Positions 39,551 through 48,743 of a DNA stretch of 64,000 nt are shown piece after piece (position 1 is the first letter of the stretch; every line of letters starts with the position of its first letter). The notes under the pieces were generated by a model, which did no database searches, was not told the DNA's origin, and was given only the letters and a program-made list of their open reading frames with translations. Origin of the DNA: Providencia sneebia DSM 19967. GTDB lineage: Bacteria; Pseudomonadota; Gammaproteobacteria; Enterobacterales; Enterobacteriaceae. The position numbers and the translations under genes were made by a program. The stretch covers positions 3,642,497 to 3,706,496 of the forward strand of contig NZ_CM001773.1 of NCBI RefSeq assembly GCF_000314895.2, read 5' to 3'.

Positions 39551-40705
39551 CTATTTATCATGATTACTCACCTTTTTAGCCTGTTCTTCATTGGCAACTA
39601 ATACCGAATTAGCAATAAAGGATTGGGCTGTATCTGCCATTTTCCGCGCTTTATGCTGAGCAATAAGTTCAAGATCATCACTTGCATCAGAAATTGCTTG
39701 AGCATAATCATTTTCGATTTGAATCTCTTCATTAGGCGAATTATCAAAACTAGAATACCTAAATGGTATATCTGCCATTGAGAAACAATGACCTAATGCT
39801 GCGAGAAAATAGCGGCCACAACGTCTGCCAGTATGATAATCATAGTTTAATGCAGATAATTTGCTTCCCAAAGCACTACTTTTCAGTGGTGAAGGTGGAT
39901 ATATTTCAAATATTTGCAAATCTTCAGGTGGGTTTTCAATAAACTCCTGAGTACGATGATAACTCTTTAAATAAACTTTCAGCATAGTCGCCATGCGTTG
40001 TAAGCTATTTTTATCGCCTTCTAACCACCGCGTCATTCTCTTCACCCATTCAGGTGTAAAATACATTTGAGAAGGAACGGTACGAATAACAACAATCGTA
40101 TCAGCACCACGGCGATAAGCTTCTTCAACTGGCACTGCTGCGCTAATTCCGCCATCGTGATATAGCTTGCCATCAAACTCAACGCCATTACGATAAAACC
40201 CAGGGATTGCACTGGATGCTCTGATAATATCTAGCCAAGTATCCGCTTCTGGCTGTAAAAACTCAGCAATAAAGTCATGACTGCGGCTGGCTCCCATGAG
40301 AAACTCACGTCCAGCCTTAATTAATTCCATTCCTGATTCAATCTGTAGTGGCAGCTCTTTTGCGGTAATCGCCACTAACCAATCTAAATCAATTAAATGT
40401 CCACCGCGAATAAAACGTAGTGGATTAAAAAATAAGGAATTTGTTGTATAACGTGTGATCACACGCCGAGCATAGCCATGTTGCCCACAAATATAAGCTG
40501 AAAGGTTCTGTGCTCCCGCAGAAGTACCAATCATGATGTCAAAAGGATTAAAGCCCGTTTTGAGGAACTCATCCAATACACCCGCAGTAAAAATACCACG
40601 TTGCCCTCCACCTTCGCAGATAAGAGCCGTTTTGCCTTTATTGATCTCATCAAAAAAAGCCAATGGTTCAATACTCCCGAGTGTCACTGATACACGTTTT
40701 CCCAT
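39551..40705 (-). CDS. yjjU: Patatin-like phospholipase family protein YjjU
   Basis: Serine esterase with a Ser-Asp dyad. Oxyanion segment CEGGGQRGIFTAGVLDEF, nucleophile elbow IGTSAGAQNLSAY, and catalytic Asp in DGGISAAVPVEEA. 384 residues against 357 in E. coli YjjU, the extra being a charged C-terminal tail. No signal peptide, so probably cytoplasmic or peripheral; its lipid substrate is unknown. Between yjjV and a BON-domain lipoprotein gene, same strand. Confidence 0.92.
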   Translation of the reverse strand: MGKRVSVTLGSIEPLAFFDEINKGKTALICEGGGQRGIFTAGVLDEFLKTGFNPFDIMIGTSAGAQNLSAYICGQHGYARRVITRYTTNSLFFNPLRFIRGGHLIDLDWLVAITAKELPLQIESGMELIKAGREFLMGASRSHDFIAEFLQPEADTWLDIIRASSAIPGFYRNGVEFDGKLYHDGGISAAVPVEEAYRRGADTIVVIRTVPSQMYFTPEWVKRMTRWLEGDKNSLQRMATMLKVYLKSYHRTQEFIENPPEDLQIFEIYPPSPLKSSALGSKLSALNYDYHTGRRCGRYFLAALGHCFSMADIPFRYSSFDNSPNEEIQIENDYAQAISDASDDLELIAQHKARKMADTAQSFIANSVLVANEEQAKKVSNHDK

Positions 40706-40860
40706 TATTTGTCTCCGGACAAAATAAGTGGCGACCTCTTCCTTGTATATGAAGCCTTGCTGTTTATAAAAACCAATATATCGGTTTTAAATACAACAAC
40801 AATAAATTAAGTGGCGAAATATAAGCTATTGATTCATCGCTAAGATAGGAGGATGCAGAA

Positions 40861-40894
40861 AACAAAAACTGAACTTCTTATCAAAGTTCAGTTT
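40861..40894 (-). terminator. Terminator of BON lipoprotein gene
   Basis: An 11-bp perfect stem (40866-40876 with 40884-40894) with TTTTTGTTTT following in the leftward direction, 63 bp past the gene's stop codon. Confidence 0.75.
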
Positions 40895-40956
40895 AAGAAT
40901 ATAAAGCGATTAATTTCAGGAATATGCTCCATTGTCATAACAGAGCGCAACAATAA

Positions 40957-41364
40957 TTAATTCGCCACGACTAATCCATTTTGAACTGATTTCACACCAT
41001 TAATAAGTGAAGCAACTTCAGCCGCTTTATTCGCTTGGCTATCTGATTTCACAAAACCAGATAAATAAACAACGCCTTGAACTGTCTTCACTGAAATGGA
41101 ATTGCTATCGATACCACTTGTAGTCAATAGCTTACTTTTTACTTGCGCAGTGATAGATGAATCAGTGATATATTTATCTGTACTTTCTACACCACTAGAA
41201 ATGGCTTCGCCGGTATCTTTACCAGCAATATCAATCGTTTTTCCTGCGCTATCCCACGTTTCGGTTGCTTGCTGTTTTAAGGGTGAATTTGAAGAACCAC
41301 AAGCAAATAGAGCACTGCTCAACCCAATAACGATTAAAGAACGTAAAAATAGGGTATTTCTCAT
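40957..41364 (-). CDS. Single-BON-domain lipoprotein at the osmY locus
   Basis: A 135-residue exported protein. The start chosen is ATG 41364 (AAGGAAG 6 nt upstream), although the frame is open to 41397. The signal peptide ends in a lipobox (LFACG), so the mature protein starts with lipidated Cys; next comes a region of about 45 residues and one BON domain (about 68-135: ITAQVKSKLLTTSGIDSNSISVKTVQGVVYLSGFV through INGVKSVQNGLVV). It holds the position of osmY between yjjU and prfC, but OmsY-type proteins are soluble with two BON domains (about 200 residues), so this is a shorter, membrane-anchored relative. Likely envelope or osmotic-stress role; inferred. Confidence 0.8.
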   Translation of the reverse strand: MRNTLFLRSLIVIGLSSALFACGSSNSPLKQQATETWDSAGKTIDIAGKDTGEAISSGVESTDKYITDSSITAQVKSKLLTTSGIDSNSISVKTVQGVVYLSGFVKSDSQANKAAEVASLINGVKSVQNGLVVAN

Positions 41365-41520
41365 TGGCGACTTCCTTCTCTCTTCTTTGGGTATCAATTA
41401 ATCACTATAGACTATGAGAAAAGCGTCACTAAATAAAGTGGCAAAGGGACAATGGAAGATCAATCTGCAATCTTTAGACAAAAAAGCAGAATAACATTCA
41501 AAAATAGAATATTACTTTAG

Positions 41521-41560
41521 AATAACCCACTACAAAAAACAGCCCTCTGTAGTGGGTTAT
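41521..41560 (-). terminator. prfC terminator candidate
   Basis: Stem AATAACCCACTACA (41521-41534) with TGTAGTGGGTTAT (from 41549), about 14 nt past the prfC stop. Strong 13-bp stem; the leftward downstream sequence is only moderately T-rich. Confidence 0.6.
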
Positions 41561-41574
41561 GCAGCTAAGTGAGA

Positions 41575-43164
41575 TTAGTGCTCACGCGTTTTACGGAATT
41601 CTACTTCTGGATAACGTTCACTGGTCAAATTAAGATTAACCATTGTTGGTGCAATATAAGAAAGATTATCGCCACCATCTAGTGCCAGATTTTGCTCATT
41701 CTTACGCTTAAACTCTTCAAATTTTTTCGCATCATTACACTCCACCCAACGAGCTGTTGATACGTTAACTGCTTCATAAATAGCTTCTACGTTATATTCA
41801 CTCTTCAAACGAGAAACAACCACATCAAACTGAAGCACACCCACAGCACCAACAATCAAATCATTGTTGGATAATGGACGGAATACTTGCACAGCACCTT
41901 CTTCAGATAGCTGAACTAATCCTTTGAGAAGTTGTTTTTGCTTCAGGGGATCACGCAAGCGAATACGACGGAATAATTCAGGCGCAAAGTTAGGAATACC
42001 TGTAAATTTCAGATCTTCACCTTGTGTAAAGGTATCACCAATTTGGATAGTTCCGTGATTATGCAAACCAATAATGTCACCAGCGTAAGCATTTTCAACA
42101 TGTGAACGGTCACCCGCCATAAAGGTTAAGGCATCCGAAATTACCACATCTTTCTTAGTGCGAACTTGGCGCAGTTTCATCCCTTTTTCAAACGTTCCCG
42201 ATACAATGCGCATAAATGCAACGCGGTCGCGATGTTTAGGGTCCATATTTGCTTGAATTTTAAATACAAATCCGCTGAATTTTTCTTCAGTTGCTTCAAC
42301 CATGCGAACATCTGTTTTACGTGGTTGCGGCGCTGGTGCCCACTGGACTAGCCCATCAAGCATGTGGTCAACACCAAAGTTACCTAATGCAGTACCAAAA
42401 AATACAGGCGTTAATTCACCCGCGAGAAATGCTTCATGATCAAATTCATGAGAAGCACCTTGTACCAATTCCAATTCATCACGTAATTGAGCAGCAAGAT
42501 CATCACCCACTGCGGCATCCAATTCAGGGTTGTCTAACCCTTTAATAATACGAACTTCTTGAATGGTATGGCCTTGACCTGTTTGGTATAAAATAGTTTC
42601 ATCGCGTAATAAATGATATACGCCTTTAAATAATTTACCGCATCCGATAGGCCAAGTAATTGGGCAACATGCGATTTTTAATTCATTTTCAACTTCATCC
42701 ATCAATTCCATTGGATCACGAATATCTCGGTCGAGTTTATTCATAAAAGTAAGAATTGGTGTATCACGTAAACGCGTAACTTCCATGAGTTTACGTGTTC
42801 TATCCTCAACCCCTTTACCGGAGTCAATAACCATCAAGCAGCAGTCTACTGCGGTTAAAGTACGATAAGTATCTTCAGAGAAATCTTCATGTCCTGGCGT
42901 ATCAAGAAGGTTAACCAAACAATCATGATAAGGAAATTGCATTACGGAGGTGGTAATTGAAATACCACGTTGCTTTTCCATTTCCATCCAGTCTGATTTA
43001 GCGTGCTGATTTGAACCACGCCCTTTTACTGTTCCGGCACGTTGAATTGCTTGTCCGAAAAGTAATACTTTTTCAGTGATGGTTGTTTTACCCGCATCTG
43101 GGTGAGAGATAATTGCAAACGTTCTGCGCGTACTGACTTCATGTAAAAAATTCTGATCTGCCAT
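41575..43164 (-). CDS. prfC: Peptide chain release factor 3
   Basis: Translational GTPase that removes RF1/RF2 from the ribosome after termination. 529 residues as in E. coli RF3. G-domain motifs: SHPDAGKTT (G1, near residue 20), GISITTSV (G2), [13 protein letters not shown] (G3), MNKLDRD (G4). Domain II/III segments include [18 protein letters not shown] and [13 protein letters not shown]. Monocistronic; upstream, in place of yjjG, is the AbiE insert with a decayed phage-type repressor. Confidence 0.98.
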   Translation of the reverse strand: MADQNFLHEVSTRRTFAIISHPDAGKTTITEKVLLFGQAIQRAGTVKGRGSNQHAKSDWMEMEKQRGISITTSVMQFPYHDCLVNLLDTPGHEDFSEDTYRTLTAVDCCLMVIDSGKGVEDRTRKLMEVTRLRDTPILTFMNKLDRDIRDPMELMDEVENELKIACCPITWPIGCGKLFKGVYHLLRDETILYQTGQGHTIQEVRIIKGLDNPELDAAVGDDLAAQLRDELELVQGASHEFDHEAFLAGELTPVFFGTALGNFGVDHMLDGLVQWAPAPQPRKTDVRMVEATEEKFSGFVFKIQANMDPKHRDRVAFMRIVSGTFEKGMKLRQVRTKKDVVISDALTFMAGDRSHVENAYAGDIIGLHNHGTIQIGDTFTQGEDLKFTGIPNFAPELFRRIRLRDPLKQKQLLKGLVQLSEEGAVQVFRPLSNNDLIVGAVGVLQFDVVVSRLKSEYNVEAIYEAVNVSTARWVECNDAKKFEEFKRKNEQNLALDGGDNLSYIAPTMVNLNLTSERYPEVEFRKTREH

Positions 43165-43424
43165 TTAATCGTTCTTTTTTCGTTTAGATACAGATTGTTT
43201 TATGCATTGGAAGAGATAATCATCAGCTCTTCGCTTAGCAAATCTGTCATTGTTAATCATAATTGGCGGCTATTTTCGCTGATCTTGCCCTGATAAACAA
43301 TCAATGGTTAGTTAATTCATCACCATTTACACTCAGCGGTTACGAATACTCTGTTGCTGTCGTTTACGATCTCTGTTTTTTTAGCTCATGAGCAGCCGCA
43401 GCTAAGTCACAAATTCCTTCGCGA

Positions 43425-44015
43425 CTAAAAATCGATGATATCTTGTCGAACTACACCAATAATGGTGCAGTTGCTGTTAATAAGTATTGGGAGTTCAAAG
43501 GTTTTAGGTACTTTTTTTCATCGTTAATGACCAGCAGCTTAAAGGTGACTTCCTTGGAATCATCTAGTGGCGCAACAATCAACAAACCTGATGAGTAAGG
43601 TAACTGACATCAACAATGATTACCGCTTGGATTTTCCATGCTGTCACCTTTTACACGAATAACGAAACAACCCTCATACACTTCATGCTACGCCTCAGTA
43701 TTTTCACAGGCAAATACCTCGACTATTATAGCCTAATCATCGGCCTTAACCCAGTTAATGAGAGGAATTCTTCCTTTAATATCAGGCCTGACTTATACAT
43801 TACCCCAAGTCAATCTCATCATCACCTTTAGCAAACCAATGGGCATTCACGCGAAGTTCCTCCGCAACCTCTATGGTGTAACTAAATCTAGCCGATTTAC
43901 CAGAGAAGATCTGACTGGTCGACTGCTGTTTAATACCAATGCAACGAGCCAACTCAGACTGAATCATCGCAGCAATCTGTAAGGTATGGTTTAGTCATTC
44001 GGATAAATTTTTCAT
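43425..44015 (-). pseudogene. Decayed phage CI/LexA-type (S24) repressor
   Basis: From ATG 44013-44015 the frame reads MKNLSE and then stops (TGA at 43995-43997, likely from CGA). After it comes a recognisable XRE helix-turn-helix (IAAMIQSELARCIGIKQQS, SQIFSGKSARF, VAEELRVNAHWFAKGDDE). After more stops and frameshifts come an S24-peptidase-like segment around the catalytic Ser (FVIRVKGDSMENPSG), then VTFKLLVINDEKKYLKPLN and the typical ending IIGVVRQDIIDF. Together this is the length and order of a lambdoid-type repressor, broken at several points. It sits between prfC and the AbiE pair and hints that a prophage or mobile element once occupied this site. The 43165-43424 stretch is otherwise non-coding and includes the prfC promoter. 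Confidence 0.8.
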
Positions 44016-44060
44016 AAGCCCGTATTCTACAAATAGCCACCTGTTATATGGTGGTTTGCT

Positions 44061-44981
44061 CTAGACCTTTATACCAAGAACATCTTTCAGCTTTTCTAGT
44101 GCTTGTTTATGTTTTTCATTCGACATTTTTGTCAAATTGATTTGTTTCCATCTGATGGATGGAAGCTTATCGACTCCATTCAAGCCGAGTAGAGACCAGT
44201 CTGGCTCTCGATTTTTAAACGTTAGCAAAAAAGTCTTTTCAATATCGGTCAGTCCATGATGAATAAGAACTACTAGGCGCTCTCTCACCGCTTCCAGCTC
44301 CGCTAAAGGGATATCCGTCTCTGCCATGTTGGTAAATTCACCTTCATAGATGGCAGTAATATCCTTTAATTGCGGGTTGAGCAATTCTGCCATTGGCCGA
44401 TTATGGCTTAATAAATAGACAAGTAAGGCTTTACGAATTTTATCCGTTAGGCCTTCATTCTCTAAAAGCCACTTAACATCAAATAAGTCTCTTGGATGCT
44501 GTCTATCCAATGCTGCACATATCTTACCAGCATAAAGATCAGCTAAATCAACAACAGGTATTTCAACATAACCGAATTCATCTTCTACGGCAGCGCAAAC
44601 CTCCATCAACTTTGGTTCATAAACAGTACCATGCAGTACAGGCGATAACTCTACCTTGATTTGTACACCGCTTCGAGAAACGATCAATCTCAGAGCGTCA
44701 CTTTTTGAGCGATAAGCTTCTGTTAGCTCGACGTCTTTAAACGCTGTTTTCAAATCCGCACTAATAGCATCAAGTGCATCACAGATTTCTTCCAAAGCAT
44801 CATCACGGCTCTTCATAGGTAGATACACCAAATCAATATCGACCGATAAGCGAGGAAAGTCTCTAACAAATAAATTGATTGCTGTGCCACCTTTGAGTGC
44901 AAAGCATTTTTGTTTGGCAACAAAAGGTAACACCTGTATCAAAAGCTGTACTTGTTTGTAATAAATACTATTTCTATCCAT
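44061..44981 (-). CDS. abiEii: AbiEii-type nucleotidyltransferase toxin
   Basis: Toxin half of the type IV AbiE toxin-antitoxin/abortive-infection system; family members are nucleotidyltransferases that block growth when not countered. 306 residues with the four usual motifs: GGTAIN (residues 31-36), the metal DxD (Asp48, Asp50 in RLSVDIDLVY), the basic/acidic KVELSP segment, and DLYAGKICAALDRQHPRDLFDVKWLL. Overlaps nothing; it is 8 nt downstream of its antitoxin gene on the same strand, so they are co-transcribed. Complete reading frame, probably functional. Part of an insert replacing yjjG. Confidence 0.9.
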   Translation of the reverse strand: MDRNSIYYKQVQLLIQVLPFVAKQKCFALKGGTAINLFVRDFPRLSVDIDLVYLPMKSRDDALEEICDALDAISADLKTAFKDVELTEAYRSKSDALRLIVSRSGVQIKVELSPVLHGTVYEPKLMEVCAAVEDEFGYVEIPVVDLADLYAGKICAALDRQHPRDLFDVKWLLENEGLTDKIRKALLVYLLSHNRPMAELLNPQLKDITAIYEGEFTNMAETDIPLAELEAVRERLVVLIHHGLTDIEKTFLLTFKNREPDWSLLGLNGVDKLPSIRWKQINLTKMSNEKHKQALEKLKDVLGIKV

Positions 44982-44989
44982 CGCTGAAA

Positions 44990-45826
44990 CTATCCTTTAC
45001 TTGTCAACGCCATATGTTTAGGTACTGTTATTAGATACTCCGTATCCAACTTTCCACCTTTAGCAACAACACGTTTACCTGAACCTAAATCGTAATTTTC
45101 TACATTTAGCTTATCAAACCAAGGATAAGCTTGACGCTTTGCAAGCCAAAAGAATAAGCGTTTGACTTTTACGCTTTTACACGCTTTTAAAAGAGTATCA
45201 AGCTTTCTTGGAGATAAGTTCACCAACCCTTGCATTAATTCATCGGCATGTTCAAATGACACACTTTCAGGCAAGTCCACCAACACTTCCAATATGGCTT
45301 TTTCCGAACATGAAAAATACACAGGTGGCAATTGTTCTTCCCATTCATACTCTTTAACGAACGCTCTATCTTTGGATAAGCTATCAGGCCAAAGTTTACT
45401 TGTACTATGTCCCTCGAACTTAATTGGCAATGACAGTCTCGCAAGCCAGGAAGGAAGCTTTCTCGTTGCATATAAATGAATATGAGGTGTACTTCCTAAC
45501 GACAAATATTGCGACAAACCCGATATTGAGAGCGCTGACAACCCACCGACCACAACAGGTGGAAGTTGTTCATCTACACTTTTATCCATCATACGCTGCA
45601 TAGAAGCGACTACCCCTTCCCAAGTAACTGTTCGAGAATACTGGCTGTAAACACCTGTAGCTAGTAGCAATAACGTATCGGTTTTGACAGCATTATCTAA
45701 CGAATGAACACTCAAACCCTGCTCTACAAGCCATTTCTTTGTAGCTAACATGCCATAAGGTAAAAGAGTTTTAAGAGGCTGCTTATAAGACTCTTTCACC
45801 ATTTCATGCTGAAAATGACTAACCAT
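44990..45826 (-). CDS. abiEi: AbiEi-type antitoxin
   Basis: Predicted cognate antitoxin and autorepressor of the downstream AbiEii toxin. 278 residues. No classical short motif, but its length, its position 8 nt before the toxin, the N-terminal part that looks like a DNA-binding winged helix (LLPYGMLATKKWLVEQGLSVHSLDNAVKT) and the beta-rich C-terminal part (HIHLYATRKLPSWLARL, YFSCSEKAILEVLVDLPE) fit the AbiEi_3-like group. A long inverted repeat 41-67 bp upstream is a candidate operator. Identity as AbiEi leans on pairing with the toxin. Confidence 0.8.
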   Translation of the reverse strand: MVSHFQHEMVKESYKQPLKTLLPYGMLATKKWLVEQGLSVHSLDNAVKTDTLLLLATGVYSQYSRTVTWEGVVASMQRMMDKSVDEQLPPVVVGGLSALSISGLSQYLSLGSTPHIHLYATRKLPSWLARLSLPIKFEGHSTSKLWPDSLSKDRAFVKEYEWEEQLPPVYFSCSEKAILEVLVDLPESVSFEHADELMQGLVNLSPRKLDTLLKACKSVKVKRLFFWLAKRQAYPWFDKLNVENYDLGSGKRVVAKGGKLDTEYLITVPKHMALTSKG

Positions 45827-45866
45827 TTCTAAACACCAAACCCTTTATCTAGTTTATCTCTTTATC

Positions 45867-45893
45867 ATTTCACGGCGAAAATCGCCGTGAAAT
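45867..45893. repeat. Inverted repeat upstream of abiEi (candidate operator)
   Basis: Perfect 12-bp arms ATTTCACGGCGA (45867-45878) and TCGCCGTGAAAT (45882-45893) around a 3-nt centre. Located just upstream of the abiEi start, between it and the broken XRE gene. AbiEi proteins are known to repress by binding inverted repeats, so it may be the operator; it could also be a hairpin ending the XRE transcript. Confidence 0.5.
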
Positions 45894-45925
45894 ATAGTCT
45901 TAGTAAACTATCACAATAAAGGACG

Positions 45926-46060
45926 GTTTACCGAAACAAAAAAGTTATACTTAGTTCAGTCTGGTACACAAGAAAGAATGCAGAGTTCTCTCTGGCTCAA
46001 GCCTTTACGTATTCGCGTTTCTCGAAGGCTTCCTAGTATCTGGTCTATTACGTAGTTCAT
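45926..46060 (-). pseudogene. Truncated XRE-family regulator upstream of AbiE
   Basis: ATG 46058-46060 opens a 34-codon frame, MNYVIDQILGSLRETRIRKG then LSQRELCILSCVPD, the beginning of a HipB/XRE-type helix-turn-helix. It stops at 45956-45958. In the +1 frame the next residues read QTELS, matching the second helix expected after VP, so a one-base loss explains the stop. No further domain follows before abiEi. Such XRE genes commonly precede AbiEi-type operons; here the regulator seems dead. Confidence 0.6.
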
Positions 46061-46330
46061 ACTTGATATCCTTCTATATATCATTGCACCAAAATTATAT
46101 ATAAAAACATATCGCACTCACCTTATAAACTAATCAAGTGATATCACTCATTGAAAATATCTTGTTTTGTGTACGGGTTTTTCCGATAAGTACGAAAAAT
46201 GATAATTTGGAATGGTTTTAATTTTGGATAGGATTATTCAATTTCGCTGCATGGTGATGAAATACATCATTAAAAATAAAAACCGTGATAATAATTACCA
46301 CAGTTTTTATCTTTAAATATGTATTGATTA

Positions 46331-46780
46331 TCAATCTTTAAATAATGTTAATGCAAAAATAAGCGCATCTTCGCGGCCTTGCTTTGTTGGGTAATAATCT
46401 TTACGAACCGTAACTTGATGAAAACCCAAACTATCATACAGCTTTAATGCTGGGGCATTAGATTCTCGAACTTCAAGCCATAATGTTAAAATGCCTTTAT
46501 CAACTAAATCATTGATAAGCTGTTCCATTAACTGGCGCCCGTATCCTTTTCCTTGATAATCTGGATGTACCGCAATATTAAACAAGGTTGCCTCATCAAG
46601 TACACATTGTGTTATTGCAAAGCCAACAATCTGATTATCTGATGAAATTTTAATATTATGGTATTTTTCACCCTGATTGCCATAAAAAACACGCTCAGTC
46701 CAAGGAAAATCATGACTTAGCTTCTCAATTAAGAAGGCTGTTGCGAGATCAGACTGCTTTAGTGCTGAAATTTTCGTCAT
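46331..46780 (-). CDS. rimI: Ribosomal protein bS18-alanine N-acetyltransferase
   Basis: GNAT enzyme acetylating the N-terminal Ala of ribosomal protein bS18. 149 residues (148 in E. coli). The acetyl-CoA loop HPDYQGKGYGRQLMEQL lies near residue 75; other matches are FNIAVHPDYQG, TLWLEVRESNAPALKLYDSLGF and YYPTKQGREDALIFAL. Overlaps the 3' end of holD by 32 bp, the enterobacterial arrangement, so translation is coupled. Confidence 0.95.
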   Translation of the reverse strand: MTKISALKQSDLATAFLIEKLSHDFPWTERVFYGNQGEKYHNIKISSDNQIVGFAITQCVLDEATLFNIAVHPDYQGKGYGRQLMEQLINDLVDKGILTLWLEVRESNAPALKLYDSLGFHQVTVRKDYYPTKQGREDALIFALTLFKD

Positions 46781-47159
46781 TTTGATAGATCTGCTTCCAT
46801 AGTGCCCGTTTAGCGCTATTGCTCATTGCTAGCTCAGCTAACACAGGAGAAATAAAAGTACTTTTTAGGGTTTCCGGCTGAAATTCTGTGCCTAATACCC
46901 AACAATTTATAGTTATTGGTGTCGGAAGCATACTTAGCTGTTCCGAATTAATACAAACAACCTCTGCAGGATCAATGCTCATTGCAAGAAAAATATCTTT
47001 TAACAGATGGCTGTTTAAATCCATATTATCATCCGAAATGATAATAAGTTTAGTCGAATCCGGAATTCTTATACCACGCTCACCACGTAATGCAGCAGGA
47101 TTTCTCACAACCCATTGAGTGATACCCATTTGATTTAAAAGCCTATCCCGTCGAGCCAT
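46749..47159 (-). CDS. holD: DNA polymerase III psi subunit
   Basis: Psi subunit of the DNA polymerase III clamp loader, bridging chi (HolC) and the tau/gamma complex. 136 residues (137 in E. coli). The N-terminal ARRDRLLNQMGITQWVVRNPAALRGE resembles the segment that contacts the clamp loader, and the C-terminal region ends in NSAKRALWKQIYQNDENF. Fast-evolving family; identification is also supported by its place between rsmC (divergent) and rimI (overlapping). Confidence 0.94.
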   Translation of the reverse strand: MARRDRLLNQMGITQWVVRNPAALRGERGIRIPDSTKLIIISDDNMDLNSHLLKDIFLAMSIDPAEVVCINSEQLSMLPTPITINCWVLGTEFQPETLKSTFISPVLAELAMSNSAKRALWKQIYQNDENFSTKAV

Positions 47160-47367
47160 TTGTTTGCTTCCAGTCTCTAATTAACTATCACATCTTATCA
47201 AAGGGGGTTAACAGCGCCAACATAGCAATGCTATTTCGCTATTTTCTGATAAAGTATCCATCATTATCATCGCATTGCATCTAAAGGCAAAAAATAGCCA
47301 TTAAATCTGCAATCTGACAAACAATAATCAGTACTTTTATTTTTCAGTATAAAAAACAGGACACACC

Positions 47368-48381
47368 ATGTCATTATTAACTCCAGCCAGCGAAGTGATT
47401 CAGCGCCATCTCGAACATTTTACAGATCGCCATGTTATTTTAGCTGGTGATATTCAGGATGAGCTAGGTAGCATTCTAGATGCTGCTAGTGTGCGTGTTC
47501 TCACAAACCAATATCATCGTTGGCAAAACTTGCATCCTCTTATGGGAGATAACGTCAACTTCAGTGCCACTGTTCCCGCTGATTTTATGAGTGATTGTGA
47601 CACATTAATTTATTATTGGCCTAAAAACAAACAAGAAGCCTGCTTCCAGCTGGATGACCTGTGTACTTATTTAAAAGCAGGTAGCCAGATTTTCATTGTA
47701 GGTGAAAATCGCAGTGGCGTGAAAAGTGCTGAAGCGATAATGGAAGGGATTGCCACCTTACAGAAAATTGACTCTGCAAGACGCTGTGGACTTTATTATG
47801 GCGAATTAGAGCAACCTACCACTTTTGATATTGCTCGCTGGTGGCGCCGTTATGAAGAAGAAGATGTCCAAATTCACGCATTGCCAGGTGTATTTAGTCA
47901 CAATGAGTTAGATATTGGCAGCAATTTGTTATTGGCAACGTTAAATGAACCAATGAAAGGCAAAGTGCTTGATCTCGCTTGCGGAAATGGTGTTATTGCG
48001 ACTGTTGTGGGTAAACGTAATCCAGATGTGACTTTGACGCTCAGTGATGTCAGTGCTTCGGCTATTGCCAGCGCAACGGCAACACTTGAAGCAAATCAGC
48101 TGACAGGTAAAGTGATTGCTAGCGATGCCTATTCAAATATTGATGAGCAATTTGACTGGATAATATCCAATCCACCATTCCATGATGGCTTGAACACGAG
48201 CTACAATGCCGTTGAAAATATGATTTATCAAGCACCTAAGTACCTAAAAAAAGGTGGACGTTTGCGTATCGTGGCAAATGCTTTCCTACCTTATCCTGAT
48301 ATGTTGGATAAAGCATTTGGTGGCCATACCGTATTAGCGAAAACAGGGAAATTTAAAGTCTACGAAGCAACTAAGCGTTAA
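47368..48381 (+). CDS. rsmC: 16S rRNA m2G1207 methyltransferase RsmC
   Basis: SAM-dependent methyltransferase acting on G1207 of 16S rRNA in the 30S subunit. 337 residues (343 in E. coli) made of two similar halves: an N-terminal degenerate methyltransferase domain and a C-terminal active one, with motif I VLDLACGNGVIATVVGKRN near residue 200 and the catalytic NPPF (WIISNPPFHDGL) near residue 268. Divergent from holD. Confidence 0.96.
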   Translation: MSLLTPASEVIQRHLEHFTDRHVILAGDIQDELGSILDAASVRVLTNQYHRWQNLHPLMGDNVNFSATVPADFMSDCDTLIYYWPKNKQEACFQLDDLCTYLKAGSQIFIVGENRSGVKSAEAIMEGIATLQKIDSARRCGLYYGELEQPTTFDIARWWRRYEEEDVQIHALPGVFSHNELDIGSNLLLATLNEPMKGKVLDLACGNGVIATVVGKRNPDVTLTLSDVSASAIASATATLEANQLTGKVIASDAYSNIDEQFDWIISNPPFHDGLNTSYNAVENMIYQAPKYLKKGGRLRIVANAFLPYPDMLDKAFGGHTVLAKTGKFKVYEATKR

Positions 48382-48410
48382 TGAGCTAACTTATTGCGTT
48401 TATCTTATAT

Positions 48411-48436
48411 GCGGTCAGGTTATTGTAACTGACCGC
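48411..48436. terminator. rsmC / membrane protein convergent hairpin
   Basis: GCGGTCAG (48411-48418) pairs with CTGACCGC (48429-48436) and GTTA with TAAC inside it, between the convergent rsmC and the DUF1435-like gene. U tract is weak on both strands. Confidence 0.45.
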
Positions 48437-48465
48437 AATTATTAGTAGTAATAAGAATTAAGTTC

Positions 48466-48726
48466 TCAAGGGTGATGCTGTAATACAAAAGCAGCTAAAC
48501 TGCATAGCAATGTAATAATGGCAGGCACAATTAATAAGCGCCTTGAGCCTCGGTTAAACAACATGGCTATCGTTGTTAACATTGCCACGATGATAGCAAT
48601 TTTTACATTATCAATGCCCATGTTGCTAAGTAGATAAATCACACTCAAGAAAATAACGGCAAATACGCTCCACAATCCTGTGATAATCCGACGTTCCTGA
48701 GTGTTCTTTGATACGCTAATTGGCAT
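48466..48726 (-). CDS. Small membrane protein, DUF1435/YjjZ-like
   Basis: 86 residues when started at ATG 48726, which has GAGGTGG 5 nt upstream; the frame is open to 48789 but the extra part would overlap a Fur box. Three likely membrane segments (ITGLWSVFAVIFLSVIYLL, VKIAIIVAMLTTIAMLF, RLLIVPAIITLLCSLAAFVL). Position next to rsmC and Fur control fit E. coli yjjZ, a DUF1435 protein that follows fhuF; fhuF itself is absent here. Function unknown. Family assignment is from size, topology and position rather than clear motifs. Confidence 0.6.
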   Translation of the reverse strand: MPISVSKNTQERRIITGLWSVFAVIFLSVIYLLSNMGIDNVKIAIIVAMLTTIAMLFNRGSRRLLIVPAIITLLCSLAAFVLQHHP

Positions 48727-48743
48727 AACCACCTCGACAACGC

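Larger units (their letters stand above)
45827..46330. other. abiEi-rimI gap
   Basis: About 500 bp: the inverted repeat and the XRE remnant already listed, then about 270 bp of AT-rich, non-coding sequence up to the rimI stop codon. No att-like direct repeat or transposon end was recognised. Confidence 0.5.

Noticed and set aside
43364..43425. Possible short coding tail (ends LAAAAHELKKQRS) after the repressor relic
   Set aside because: Too short, overlaps the relic's stop region, and no family recognised; could be chance.
43616..43982. Plus-strand open frames of 71 and 74 codons
   Set aside because: They are antisense to the decayed repressor, have no family resemblance and no ribosome sites.
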